Below, in pieces: positions 15,178 through 24,503 of a DNA stretch of 64,000 bases. The notes beneath the pieces are model-generated. The model saw nothing but the letters and a program-made list of their open reading frames with translations. It was not told the DNA's origin and did no database searches. Location of the stretch: contig CAJUPZ010000013.1 in the NCBI GenBank assembly GCA_910588065.1, forward strand, positions 1 through 64,000, in the 5' to 3' direction. The translations under genes and the position numbers were made by a program. The number at the start of each line of letters is the position of its first letter. Position 1 is the stretch's first letter. This DNA comes from an uncultured Muribaculaceae bacterium (GTDB taxonomy: Bacteria; Bacteroidota; Bacteroidia; Bacteroidales; Muribaculaceae).

Positions 15178-17556
15178 TCAGCGGACAATCATCAGTTTTG
15201 CTGTAGCTCCTTTTGCCGATTCTGATGCGTTGGATGATACAAAAACATAGTACACTCCTGTGCGCACACGGCGGCCTGCACTGTTCTCGGTATTCCATGT
15301 AATCATGCCTCCTTCGGCCCGGCCCTGCCAAACAACAGCCCCGGCACTGTCGGCAATCTTAACCAGAGAACCATCCATAAGCCCCTCAATTGTCACGTCA
15401 CCGCCATATTCGGGTGTAACCGGGTTAGGGTATATCTTTATGTCAGAAAAGCTGTCAGCGGGCTTTGTAGCGTCGCTTCCGTACTCCATTATACCTCCGG
15501 GAGTTGAAAAGTAAACAGAGTTGCTGAGCTGATCGGCATACACCGCGTTGACTTTGCGCGAGGGCAGTGGTGAATTGTCAGGCGTGAAATGCCTTATAAT
15601 CTCGTTGCCATAGGGATTTACAAGATACACACCGCCATCGCGGGTAGCCACCCACTTGCGGTTTGCACCGTCAACACTGATATCCAATACAATGTCGGTT
15701 TCAGCGAAGTAATCGGCAAGTCCTGTACCGTCGTTATGGTCTATTTTAAGCCTTCTCACTATCATTGACGGATTTATGGCATCTTCCGGATGGCTTATTT
15801 CAAAAATACCGTCGGTAGTACCCATCCATATCTTTCCGTCAGCATCTTCGGCTATAGAGGTTATGTAGCGCGGAACGAAAATCTTGCCGTCCGTATCGGT
15901 CAGCTCCGTCCACAGCATGCTGCGATCGTCGTTGAAATTGTCAGGTGTGCCGTTTGTGTGATAGGCAACGAAGCGGTGCTTGGTGTTGTAAGAGAAAATA
16001 AACGCCATATCAGACTTGCGGCAATGGAAAATACGGATATCCTTTTCATTTACAAATCCGTCGAGATTCGGCAAAATCCAGTCGTTGCGGCTTACAGCAG
16101 AGGGGTCGGCAGCAAGTTTGGCTGCCGGAAGCACCATGACGCATTGGCTTGCGGTAACTCCGTCAGCACCCACCCACATATTTCCGGAGCGGTCGAAACT
16201 CACCTCATACACGCGGCTGCCCCACGGGGTGCCCATAGGCGAATTCGATGCGTCGTATCTGCCGCTATATATGCCGTCTGTCACTCTGTACAGTCCATCG
16301 TTTCCGGTGCCTAAATAATATGTGTTCATATCCACAGGACTCTCCGCAAGGCGTGTAGTGGCACCTGCCAATCCACTCCGTGCGGGGTAGAAATCGGCTG
16401 CCGGACTTCCTGCCGTAACCCCCTTGGCGGCTACATCAGCAAGCACTTCACCACTCAAACGGGTGGTAGCCTGAGGATAATTTGTTCCGTCACTCTCTGT
16501 CGAGTAAGAAACACGGTAGTTTGTAGGCCCGAGGTTTGTGAAATATATTCTCTCACCATCAGCCGACGGTATTATGAAAGATGCTTCCATTACAGAAGAA
16601 GCATCTGGGCGGAAAGACTCTGAGGTGCAGCTCCAGCTGCCGCCATTTCTCACCCAAGAGCTTATGCCTTTATCGGTGAGCAGCCATGCGTTGGAGGCGG
16701 GATCCATACCACCCAGTATGAAACCGTTGGTCTGTTCAGGCAGATATATAAAATTGTGGTTTTCCACCACATCGGTGCCGTTGCTGTAAAACACTCTCCT
16801 GCCGCTTAAAACAAAGTGCTGGTTGCACTCTCCAATATCTTTGGCAGAAGCCACAGCGCCGTCTGCGAAAGTTATCAACCTCGCCTTGTAGGCATCTCTC
16901 GCTATAAGATTGTCATTTTCATCGATTGCAAACTCCAGAAAAGTGCCCGGCGAACCGGCAACGTTCCAGTTTTCGAGCCTGTTTATGCGGTTGCCACGGT
17001 CAATGGTAAGAAGCTGCTCGCCGACTGAAATGAAAATTTTTGAGCCGGAGGCAGCAATTGCGGTGACGGGGGTGTTGTAAATACCTGAGTCAGTTACCTT
17101 TCGGGAGGAGACATTGAAAATCACCACCCCGAAACCGGTAGCCACAAAAATATCATTGCCGCTGACAGCAACATCATTAATGGTCTTTGACAGCGAGCTG
17201 TTTGAATCCTTTATGTCAGACAGATTGGTTACACTGCCGTCAGGCATCAGCAGGTCGATATTGCCGTTTGAGTAGCACACAACAACAAATTCATCCTCAG
17301 GATGCGGATATATGGCGCTGACAATATAATCGCTGAGGGAATTGCCGGCAGTGTATGCGTATGTTTCCTGATTTGACTTGTCGTATGAGAACAGACCGCC
17401 ACCGGCAAGATAATAAACCTTCTCACCGGTCTCCACAACCTGCATGGCAGGTCTGGAAAAGGTGGGCAAGACCCGCCATTCAGAAACAGGCAGAGCAGCC
17501 TGCAGCAGCGCTGCCGCTGAGAGCAGGGCAGACACCAACAGAGCGCGCGGTCTCAT
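15178..17556 (-). CDS. porZ: PorZ-like beta-propeller protein with T9SS sorting domain
   Basis: 792 aa with a signal peptide (about residues 1-20, hydrophobic run LLVSALLSAAALLQA). Two beta-propeller regions resembling two-component-regulator propellers fill most of the chain, for example GSKIFISVGEQLLTIDRG and WMGTTDGIFEIS. The end is a type-A sorting domain of the type IX secretion system: IKIYPNPVTPEYGG, then GVYYVFVSS. In Porphyromonas gingivalis PorZ is a surface component needed for T9SS cargo modification. It overlaps rdgB by 4 nt and ends the nadA-leuS-rdgB-porZ unit. No other T9SS gene lies in the window. Confidence 0.8.
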   Translation of the reverse strand: MRPRALLVSALLSAAALLQAALPVSEWRVLPTFSRPAMQVVETGEKVYYLAGGGLFSYDKSNQETYAYTAGNSLSDYIVSAIYPHPEDEFVVVCYSNGNIDLLMPDGSVTNLSDIKDSNSSLSKTINDVAVSGNDIFVATGFGVVIFNVSSRKVTDSGIYNTPVTAIAASGSKIFISVGEQLLTIDRGNRINRLENWNVAGSPGTFLEFAIDENDNLIARDAYKARLITFADGAVASAKDIGECNQHFVLSGRRVFYSNGTDVVENHNFIYLPEQTNGFILGGMDPASNAWLLTDKGISSWVRNGGSWSCTSESFRPDASSVMEASFIIPSADGERIYFTNLGPTNYRVSYSTESDGTNYPQATTRLSGEVLADVAAKGVTAGSPAADFYPARSGLAGATTRLAESPVDMNTYYLGTGNDGLYRVTDGIYSGRYDASNSPMGTPWGSRVYEVSFDRSGNMWVGADGVTASQCVMVLPAAKLAADPSAVSRNDWILPNLDGFVNEKDIRIFHCRKSDMAFIFSYNTKHRFVAYHTNGTPDNFNDDRSMLWTELTDTDGKIFVPRYITSIAEDADGKIWMGTTDGIFEISHPEDAINPSMIVRRLKIDHNDGTGLADYFAETDIVLDISVDGANRKWVATRDGGVYLVNPYGNEIIRHFTPDNSPLPSRKVNAVYADQLSNSVYFSTPGGIMEYGSDATKPADSFSDIKIYPNPVTPEYGGDVTIEGLMDGSLVKIADSAGAVVWQGRAEGGMITWNTENSAGRRVRTGVYYVFVSSNASESAKGATAKLMIVR

Positions 17557-18131
17557 TGGTTGAGAAGGTATTTCATCAGAGCTGCGGTAGCCCTGCCTCG
17601 GTGACTGACAGCGTTTTTAGCATCGGCATCCATCTCGGCAAATGTGACGGAGCTCTCAAGAGGTTTGAAAACAGGGTCGTAGCCAAACCCTCCGCATCCG
17701 GCGGGAACAGTGGTTATCTCACCCTCCACAACACCCTCAAACAGGCGAATATCGCTGCCTTGGGCAAGCGCTATGACCGTGCGGAAGCGGGCGCTCCGGT
17801 TTGTCTCGCCTTCGAGATTTTTGAGGAGCAGAGCCATATTGGCAGCCGAGTCATGACCCGGGCCGGCATAGCGTGCGCTGTACACACCCGGCGCGCCGCC
17901 GAGAGCGTCCACCATCAGGCCGGTGTCGTCGGCAAAGCAGTCGTAGCCATACTTATCCTTCACCCAGCGGGCCTTTATTATGGCGTTGCCTTCAAGAGTG
18001 TCCGCTGTTTCGGGAATATCGTCATCACACCCTATATCCTCGAGCGACAGAATGTTCCAGGAGTCTCCGGCAATGCGCCGGAGCTCCTGAAGCTTATGTC
18101 TGTTGTTTGTAGCAAATACTATAGTTCTCAT
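17553..18131 (-). CDS. rdgB: XTP/dITP pyrophosphatase (RdgB/HAM1)
   Basis: 192 aa house-cleaning enzyme that hydrolyses ITP, XTP and dITP to monophosphates. Substrate-binding blocks are present: FATNNRHKLQEL at the N-terminus, CFADDTGLMVDAL, GVYSARYAG and the C-terminal AVSHRGRA. Length fits the family. It lies 33 nt after leuS and overlaps porZ by 4 nt. Confidence 0.95.
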   Translation of the reverse strand: MRTIVFATNNRHKLQELRRIAGDSWNILSLEDIGCDDDIPETADTLEGNAIIKARWVKDKYGYDCFADDTGLMVDALGGAPGVYSARYAGPGHDSAANMALLLKNLEGETNRSARFRTVIALAQGSDIRLFEGVVEGEITTVPAGCGGFGYDPVFKPLESSVTFAEMDADAKNAVSHRGRATAALMKYLLNQ

Positions 18132-18164
18132 ACAGTGTAATAACGTGAGTGTGTGCGATATATT

Positions 18165-20936
18165 CTATTTCACCACCACATTAACAATTTTGCGGGGCAC
18201 CACAATGACTTTGACTATTGTCTTGCCCTCTGTCCACTTGGCCGCACCCTCATGGGCGAGAGCTATGGCCTGCACCTCATCGCCGGGCATATCGGCAGCC
18301 ACCTCGATGTTGTAGCGGGCCTTGCCGTTGAATGACACAGCGTAGGTCACAGAGTCCTCCTTGAGGTATTTCTCATCGTGAACGGGCCACTTGGCATCGC
18401 ACACAGTGGAGCCATTGCCGAGAGCATGCCACAGTTCCTCGCATACATGGGGAGCGAAGGGGGCGAGAAGCACCACAAGCTGTCCGAGCACAAGCTTGTT
18501 GTGACATTTAAGCTGTGTGAGCTCGTTGACGCATATCATGAACGCGCTGATAGAGGTGTTGAACGAGAAATTCTCTATATCGGCAGTAACCTTCTTTATG
18601 AGTTTGTGGATGGATTTGAGTTCATCCTTGGTGGGTTCGCCTTCGGTGATAAGAAGAGTGTCGCCTTTGTAGAAAAGGTTCCAGAGTTTGCGGATGAAGC
18701 GGTTCACACCGTCAATACCGTTGGTGTCCCACGGTTTGCTCTGTTCGAGCGGGCCGAGGAACATTTCATACAGGCGCAATGTGTCGGCACCGTAGCGCTC
18801 CACAATATCGTCGGGATTGACAACGTTGAACATCGACTTTGACATCTTCTCAACAGCGTAGCCGCACACATACTTACCATCCTCAAGCACAAACTCGGCA
18901 TCGTTGAACTCAGGGCGCCATGCACGGAATGCGTCAAGGTCAAGAATATCGTTGCTCACAATATTGACATCCACATGAATGGGGGTGACATCGTAGTCCT
19001 TCCTGAGGTTGTAGCTCACAAAGGTGTTTGTGTCCTTGATACGGTAAACAAAGTTGCTGCGGCCCTGGATCATGCCCTGGTTGATGAGCTTGCGGAAAGG
19101 CTCCTCCTCGCACACGAGGCCGAGGTCAAAGAGAAATTTGTTCCAGAAACGGCTGTAGATGAGGTGGCCGGTGGCATGCTCAGTACCGCCTATGTAAAGG
19201 TCAACATTGCGCCAGTAGTCATTAGCCTCGCGGCTCACCAGAGCATTGTCGTTGCAGGGGTCCATATAGCGGAGATAGTAGGCTGATGAACCGGCGAAAC
19301 CTGGCATAGTGCAGAGCTCAATGGGATAACCCTCCTCTGTCTTCCAGTTTTTGGCGCGGCCGAGGGGCGGCTCACCTGTTTCTGTCGGCAGGAATTTGTC
19401 AACCTCCGGCAGCAGCAGCGGCAGTTTGTCATCATCCATCATCTGAGGTATACCATCCTTGTAGTAAACAGGGAACGGCTCACCCCAGTAGCGCTGACGG
19501 CTGAAAATGGCGTCGCGCAGACGGTAGTTGACCTTGACTTTGCCGATACCCTTGTCGCTTATGAATTTTTTAGCGGCAGCGATGGCATCCTTCACCTCCA
19601 TGCCGTTTAGGTCGAGCTCCGGACCCTTTGAATTGATCATTTTGCCGCTCTTGGCATCGAAGCTCTCCTCGCTCACATCGGCACCCTCGATAAGAGGAAT
19701 CACAGGAAGGTTGAAGTGACGGGCAAAAGCGTAGTCACGGCTGTCATGGGCAGGCACCGCCATGATGGCACCGGTGCCGTAGCCGGCAAGCACATAGTCG
19801 CTCACCCATACAGGAATCTTACCGCCGGTCATGGGGTTGATTGCGTATGCGCCGGTGAACACACCGCTCACCTTTTTGTCAATCATGCGCTCACGCTCTG
19901 TTTTGTGGCGGATACTTGAAATATAGGCATCCACCTCGGCTTTATGGTCCGGAGTGGTGATCATATCCACATACGCGCTCTCGGGAGCGAGCACCATGAA
20001 TGTGACACCGAACACAGTGTCTGCGCGAGTAGTGAATATTTCAAGCTCAGCATCGCTGTCGGCTACCTTGAATATCATCTCCGCACCCTCGGAACGGCCA
20101 ATCCAGTTGCGCTGAGTCTCTTTCAGCGAGTCGGTCCAATCCACACTGTCGAGACCGTCGAGAAGACGCTGCGCGTATGCAGACACTCTGAGACACCACT
20201 GGTACATCAGTTTCTGCTCAACAGGGTAGCCGCCACGGATGCTCACACCCTCGCTCACCTCGTCGTTTGCCAGCACGGTGCCGAGTTTGGGACACCAGTT
20301 AACCATTGTGTTTCCGAGGTATGCTATGCGGTAGTTCATAAGGGTGTCGCTCTTCTGCTTCGCATCCATATTTTTCCACTCGTCGGCTGTGAAGTCAAGC
20401 TCTTTTGAGCATGCGGCGTGGATACCCTTTGTGCCGTTAGCGGCGAAGTGTGCCTCAAGATCAGCTATAGGCATGGCCTTGCATGCGGCAGTGTCGTAGT
20501 AGGAGTTGAACATACGGATGAACGCCCACTGGGTCCACTTGTAGTAGTCCGGACTGCAGGTGCGCACCTCGCGGTCCCAGTCGTAGCAGAAACCTATTTT
20601 GTCGAGCTGGCTGCGGTAGCGGTCTATATTCACCTTAGTGGTGATTTCAGGGTGCTGGCCTGTCTGTATGGCATATTGCTCGGCAGGGAGTCCGTAAGCG
20701 TCATATCCCATGGGATGAAGCACATTGAAGCCCTGGAGGCGCTTGAAGCGCGAATATATGTCGGATGCGATATATCCTAATGGATGTCCTACATGCAGAC
20801 CCGCTCCGGAAGGGTAGGGGAACATATCAAGCACATAAAATTTCTTGCGGCTTGAATCAATGTCTGTCTTGTAGGTTTTGTTCTCTTTCCAATACTGCTG
20901 CCATTTGGCTTCAATATTCTTATGATTGTATTCCAT
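18165..20936 (-). CDS. leuS: Leucyl-tRNA synthetase
   Basis: 923 aa class I synthetase charging tRNA-Leu. The HIGH-type motif appears as PYPSGAGLHVGHPLGY (about residues 40-56) and the KMSKS loop as EKMSKSMFNV late in the chain. The CP1 editing domain contains the expected TRADTVFGVTFM segment. The start at 20936 aligns with the usual YNHKNIEAKWQQYW N-terminus. The nadA stop lies 35 nt upstream and rdgB follows 33 nt downstream; no promoter is seen in either gap. Confidence 0.97.
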   Translation of the reverse strand: MEYNHKNIEAKWQQYWKENKTYKTDIDSSRKKFYVLDMFPYPSGAGLHVGHPLGYIASDIYSRFKRLQGFNVLHPMGYDAYGLPAEQYAIQTGQHPEITTKVNIDRYRSQLDKIGFCYDWDREVRTCSPDYYKWTQWAFIRMFNSYYDTAACKAMPIADLEAHFAANGTKGIHAACSKELDFTADEWKNMDAKQKSDTLMNYRIAYLGNTMVNWCPKLGTVLANDEVSEGVSIRGGYPVEQKLMYQWCLRVSAYAQRLLDGLDSVDWTDSLKETQRNWIGRSEGAEMIFKVADSDAELEIFTTRADTVFGVTFMVLAPESAYVDMITTPDHKAEVDAYISSIRHKTERERMIDKKVSGVFTGAYAINPMTGGKIPVWVSDYVLAGYGTGAIMAVPAHDSRDYAFARHFNLPVIPLIEGADVSEESFDAKSGKMINSKGPELDLNGMEVKDAIAAAKKFISDKGIGKVKVNYRLRDAIFSRQRYWGEPFPVYYKDGIPQMMDDDKLPLLLPEVDKFLPTETGEPPLGRAKNWKTEEGYPIELCTMPGFAGSSAYYLRYMDPCNDNALVSREANDYWRNVDLYIGGTEHATGHLIYSRFWNKFLFDLGLVCEEEPFRKLINQGMIQGRSNFVYRIKDTNTFVSYNLRKDYDVTPIHVDVNIVSNDILDLDAFRAWRPEFNDAEFVLEDGKYVCGYAVEKMSKSMFNVVNPDDIVERYGADTLRLYEMFLGPLEQSKPWDTNGIDGVNRFIRKLWNLFYKGDTLLITEGEPTKDELKSIHKLIKKVTADIENFSFNTSISAFMICVNELTQLKCHNKLVLGQLVVLLAPFAPHVCEELWHALGNGSTVCDAKWPVHDEKYLKEDSVTYAVSFNGKARYNIEVAADMPGDEVQAIALAHEGAAKWTEGKTIVKVIVVPRKIVNVVVK

Positions 20937-20971
20937 ATTATATATAGGTGTGGAGTGTTTTTATTTCTGTT

Positions 20972-21925
20972 TTATTTCTTAGGGGAGAGTTCGAGCATTC
21001 TCTCGATGGGTTTGCGAGCCTTGGCAGCCACCTCGTCGTCAACAATCACCTCGGGAGCCATATCGCGCAGACAATCGCGGAGCTTTTCGAGAGTGTTGAG
21101 TTTCATGTATGCGCATTCGTTGCATGCGCAGGTGGAGTCGGCCGGAGGGGCAGGAATGAATGTTTTGCCGGGGCATTTGGCTCTCATCTGATGCAGGATG
21201 CCGCTTTCTGTGGCCACAATGAATTCGGTGCTGTCGCTCTTCATAGCGTAGTCGAGCAACACGGCTGTTGAGCCTATGCAATCGGCCAGCAGCCGCATGG
21301 GCTGAGGGCATTCTGGGTGGACAAGCACTTTTGCCTGCGGATGCTGTTCTTTCAGTGCCACTGTTTTCTCAACAGAGAATTTCTCATGCACATGGCAGGC
21401 GCCATCCCAAAGAAGCATATCGCGGCCTGTCACACTGTTTATATAGTTGCCCAGATTACGGTCGGGACCGAATATAAGCTTTGCATCCTTGTCAAATGTA
21501 TCCACAATCTGCCGGGCGTTGCCGCTTGTCACCACCACATCGGTGAGGGCTTTGACGGCAGCGGAGGTGTTGACGTATGAGATGACAGTGTGGTCCGGAT
21601 GCGCCTTTACAAACTTTTCAAACTCCTCGGCAGGACAGCTGTCAGCGAGCGAACACCCGGCGGTTGGATCCGGTTCAAGCACTGTTTTGTCAGGGCAAAG
21701 AATCTTGGCTGTCTCACCCATGAAGTGCACGCCACACATCACAATAACATTCTCCTTTATATCCGCGGCAATCCGTGCCAGCGCGAGGGAGTCGCCTATA
21801 TAATCGGCTATGTCCTGAATGTCAGCATTCTGATAATAGTGTCCCATAATCACCGCGCCCCTTTGTTTCTTGAGCTCGGCAATCTCGCGCTTGAGCGCGT
21901 CGACCCCGGGATTTTGAACAGCCAT
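20972..21925 (-). CDS. nadA: Quinolinate synthase
   Basis: 317 aa [4Fe-4S] enzyme that condenses iminoaspartate with dihydroxyacetone phosphate in NAD synthesis. The three cluster cysteines are Cys64 (VMCGVHFMGE), Cys206 (HPECPQP) and Cys271 (CNECAYMKL). The N-terminal AVIMGHYYQNADIQD is typical. It needs an iminoaspartate source (NadB), which is not in this window. It is the first gene of the leftward unit and has a leader of about 200 nt with several hairpins, so post-transcriptional control is possible. Confidence 0.96.
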   Translation of the reverse strand: MAVQNPGVDALKREIAELKKQRGAVIMGHYYQNADIQDIADYIGDSLALARIAADIKENVIVMCGVHFMGETAKILCPDKTVLEPDPTAGCSLADSCPAEEFEKFVKAHPDHTVISYVNTSAAVKALTDVVVTSGNARQIVDTFDKDAKLIFGPDRNLGNYINSVTGRDMLLWDGACHVHEKFSVEKTVALKEQHPQAKVLVHPECPQPMRLLADCIGSTAVLLDYAMKSDSTEFIVATESGILHQMRAKCPGKTFIPAPPADSTCACNECAYMKLNTLEKLRDCLRDMAPEVIVDDEVAAKARKPIERMLELSPKK

Positions 21926-22127
21926 ATATTCTTTATTTTTAGTTTAAAGTCTTAAAAATTTTTTTTCATGAATAATAATAGTGGCTGTAAATAAGCATGA
22001 TAACTTTTGCGGATAATGCTTGCATATTAAGTTATTAGATTCGCACATAGCCGTTATCTTCTTATTATAAACATTGCAAAAGTGTGATTATCAGAACACT
22101 TACCACTGTTATTCACATCATGTTTAT
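21926..22127 (-). promoter_or_regulatory. AT-rich structured leader of nadA
   Basis: No gene is supported here. On the predicted transcript, TTATAAACAT (minus; 22120-22129) pairs with ATGTTTATAA (22065-22074), enclosing the smaller stem AGTGT/ACACT (22081-22100). Nearer the gene, AAGCAT/ATGCTT (21993-22021) forms another hairpin. I do not recognise a known riboswitch. The remainder up to the start codon is A/T-rich. Confidence 0.4.
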
Positions 22128-22133
22128 AAGTTG

Positions 22134-22141
22134 CAAAGTTA
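22134..22141 (-). promoter_or_regulatory. Promoter -7 box for nadA
   Basis: CAAAGTTA on the plus strand gives TAACTTTG on the minus strand. A partial -33 element (ATTG) lies 19 nt further upstream. It sits just downstream of the upp terminator, separating the two units. Confidence 0.6.
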
Positions 22142-22177
22142 GTAACTTTAATCGGACTTACAATTGAATAACCTGCC

Positions 22178-22220
22178 AAAAAAGAGTTGGCAACCGTTTT
22201 ATAACCGGCTGCCAACTTAT
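22178..22220 (-). terminator. Intrinsic terminator after upp
   Basis: On the minus strand AGTTGGCAGCCG pairs with CGGTTGCCAACT (12 bp with one G-T pair) around GTTATAAAA, followed by CTTTTTT. It ends the DUF3737-patB-MATE-upp unit about 130 nt past the upp stop. Confidence 0.85.
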
Positions 22221-22349
22221 TTTGAGATTGAAAATGGAGTGCTATATGTATCTGTTGCTGAATATTCCAAATGATAACTCTGAATTCTTTACAATAGTTA
22301 TTCAGGGTTTTCAACATGGTTTTGAACAGTGTTATGAACATGGATCTGC

Positions 22350-23003
22350 TCATTCCTTCACACCGTAGGCAAGGTCGCCGGCATCGCCGAGACCGGGCAC
22401 AATGTAGGAGTGGGAGTTGATTTCATCATCGATGGCTCCGATCCAGAGGGTTGTGCTTTCCTGAGGAAAGGTTGCCTTGATATACTCCACTGCTGCGCGT
22501 GAGGCAATTACAGAGGCTACATGAACCTTCGAGGGGGTGCCTTTTGTGAGCAGGGCGCGGTAGCTGAGCTCCATGGAAGCACCTGTGGCGAGCATCGGGT
22601 CGGCAAGTATAAGGGTTTTGCCGTCGAGACGCGGTGAGGCTATGTATTCGATGAATATGTCGAAATTCTCTTTCTCCTTATATTTACGATAGGCTGATAC
22701 GAAAGCATTCTGGGCATTGTCAAAGAAGGAGAGAAAACCTTGGTGAAACGGCACACCGGCGCGGAATATGGTGCCGAGCACCACCTGCTCGTCAATTACA
22801 TCGCACGCTGCATCGGCGAGGGGAGTGGTGATGCTTTTCTTGCTGTAATGGAGAGTTTTGCTTATCTCGTATGCCATTATCTGACCTATCCTCTCAAGGT
22901 TGCGGCGGAAGCGCATGGGGTCGGACTGGATGTTTACATCGCGCATTTCAGCCATATACTGGCTCACGAGCGAGGGAGTGGTGTCAAAATTTATAATTTC
23001 CAT
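22350..23003 (-). CDS. upp: Uracil phosphoribosyltransferase
   Basis: 217 aa. Salvages uracil with PRPP to UMP. The PRPP loop is LADPMLATGASM and the uracil-binding C-terminus includes VPGLGDAGDLAYG. Length is close to the family norm (about 210). It is the last gene of a leftward cluster, 27 nt after the MATE gene, and is followed by a strong terminator. Confidence 0.95.
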   Translation of the reverse strand: MEIINFDTTPSLVSQYMAEMRDVNIQSDPMRFRRNLERIGQIMAYEISKTLHYSKKSITTPLADAACDVIDEQVVLGTIFRAGVPFHQGFLSFFDNAQNAFVSAYRKYKEKENFDIFIEYIASPRLDGKTLILADPMLATGASMELSYRALLTKGTPSKVHVASVIASRAAVEYIKATFPQESTTLWIGAIDDEINSHSYIVPGLGDAGDLAYGVKE

Positions 23004-23030
23004 GGTTGAATATATGTATGTTAAATGAAA

Positions 23031-24503
23031 TCAAGCGTTAGGGTCGGGCTGCGGCGGGGCGGTGTCGGCAAGCGAAGCGGTGTCGAGCCCATGTTTGAGC
23101 CATTGGCCGCGCAGCAGACGGTAGAGAAACACCGCACCCCTGAGACACAGCTCGCCGCACATTGCTATGAACACTCCTTTGAGGCCGAGTGAGGGAGCCA
23201 TGACAGCGGCGAGGGGTATGCGCACAAGCCATATACTGCCGAAATTCATGCAGGCCGGCACAATTGTGTCGCCAACACCTATCATCACTCCGTAAGCCAC
23301 TATCGAGGCGGCAAACATAGGCTCTGCCCATGCCTCGATTCTCAGTACCTCCGCTCCGAGGGCCGCAATCTCTTTCACGGGGGTGAATATGTCCATCAAT
23401 GCGGGTGCTGTGAGCCACATTATAATACCCATGAAAGTCATTATGACCATGCCGAATGTCACCGCAATATATCCGAAGCTTTTTGCCAGGTCCTTGCGAC
23501 CGGCTCCGTAGCTTTGGCCGGTGAGGGTGGTGGCCGCATCGGCTATGCCGTAGCCCGGCATGTAGCACAATGCTTCGGCAGTGATTGCAAAGGAGTATGC
23601 GGCGATGGAAACTACGCCGAGGGGAGCCACAATCACCATCACCATGATCTGGGCGCCTGAAATTATGGCGTGCTCTATGGTCATCGGTGTGGATACCTTG
23701 AGAGCGTTGCGGAGCACCTTGCGGGTGGGTATGAAATTGCGGAATCCCTTTTTCACGGCATCCTCACAGCGTTTGCCGAAAATGGCCATCCCTTTTTCGT
23801 AGCGGCAAAGATATATCATCACCGCGGCAGTGGCCACCAACTCGGCGCATACTGTGCCGAGAGCAGCGCCGAGCACACCGAGTCCGGCTCCGGGGAGCGT
23901 GATGGCCGAACCGGAAATTTCAAATGTGCGGGCGGGAAAAATCAAAAAGAAATTGAATATGACATCGAGCACACACATCATTATATTCAGGCCACCGGGC
24001 ACCTTCATATTGCCGGCAGAGCGCAGAGTGGCGCAGCCGAGATAGTTGAGGGTGAGGACAGGCAGGGCGGCAACAAACACAGAGAAATATAAGGTTGCCT
24101 GCTCGGCCACATATCCTTCACCGCCAAGCCAGTAGGGCAGGAAAGGGGCGATAGCCACCCCTATGATGCCCATAAAAAGGCCGAAAGAGATGGCGGAAAG
24201 TATGCCCTGGCGCAGCACAAGTCTGGCGGTGGAGTAGTCGCTCGCTCCCACCCGGTGTGCAACCTGCACGGAGAATCCGACTATCGCTGCCGAACATATG
24301 CCCCAGAAGAGCCACAGGCTTGAGGACACCAGTCCGACAGCCGCACTGTCCTCCGCTCCGAGGCGTCCCACCATGGTCGCGTCTATATACTGCATGAGAA
24401 TACTCGACAGCTGGGCCATTATGGCCGGCCACGACAGTTTGGCCGTCAGTAATGCTTTCTGGCGGAAAGTAAGCGGTTTGCCGGATTGAATAAGCGATAT
24501 CAC
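23031..24503 (-). CDS. MATE family efflux transporter
   Basis: 490 aa with about 12 membrane helices in two homologous halves. The N-terminal block LSWPAIMAQLSSILMQYIDA and the second-half counterpart starting near STPMTIEHAIISGAQ are typical of MATE/NorM exporters driven by Na+ or H+. The substrate cannot be inferred. It overlaps the aminotransferase gene by 4 nt, so the two are translationally coupled. Confidence 0.9.
   Translation of the reverse strand: MISLIQSGKPLTFRQKALLTAKLSWPAIMAQLSSILMQYIDATMVGRLGAEDSAAVGLVSSSLWLFWGICSAAIVGFSVQVAHRVGASDYSTARLVLRQGILSAISFGLFMGIIGVAIAPFLPYWLGGEGYVAEQATLYFSVFVAALPVLTLNYLGCATLRSAGNMKVPGGLNIMMCVLDVIFNFFLIFPARTFEISGSAITLPGAGLGVLGAALGTVCAELVATAAVMIYLCRYEKGMAIFGKRCEDAVKKGFRNFIPTRKVLRNALKVSTPMTIEHAIISGAQIMVMVIVAPLGVVSIAAYSFAITAEALCYMPGYGIADAATTLTGQSYGAGRKDLAKSFGYIAVTFGMVIMTFMGIIMWLTAPALMDIFTPVKEIAALGAEVLRIEAWAEPMFAASIVAYGVMIGVGDTIVPACMNFGSIWLVRIPLAAVMAPSLGLKGVFIAMCGELCLRGAVFLYRLLRGQWLKHGLDTASLADTAPPQPDPNA

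Noticed and set aside
22054..22353. 99-codon reading frame starting ATGA on the upp stop codon
   Set aside because: The upp terminator (22178-22220) and nadA promoter (22134-22141) lie inside it; composition is AT-rich and unlike neighbours; no family resemblance.
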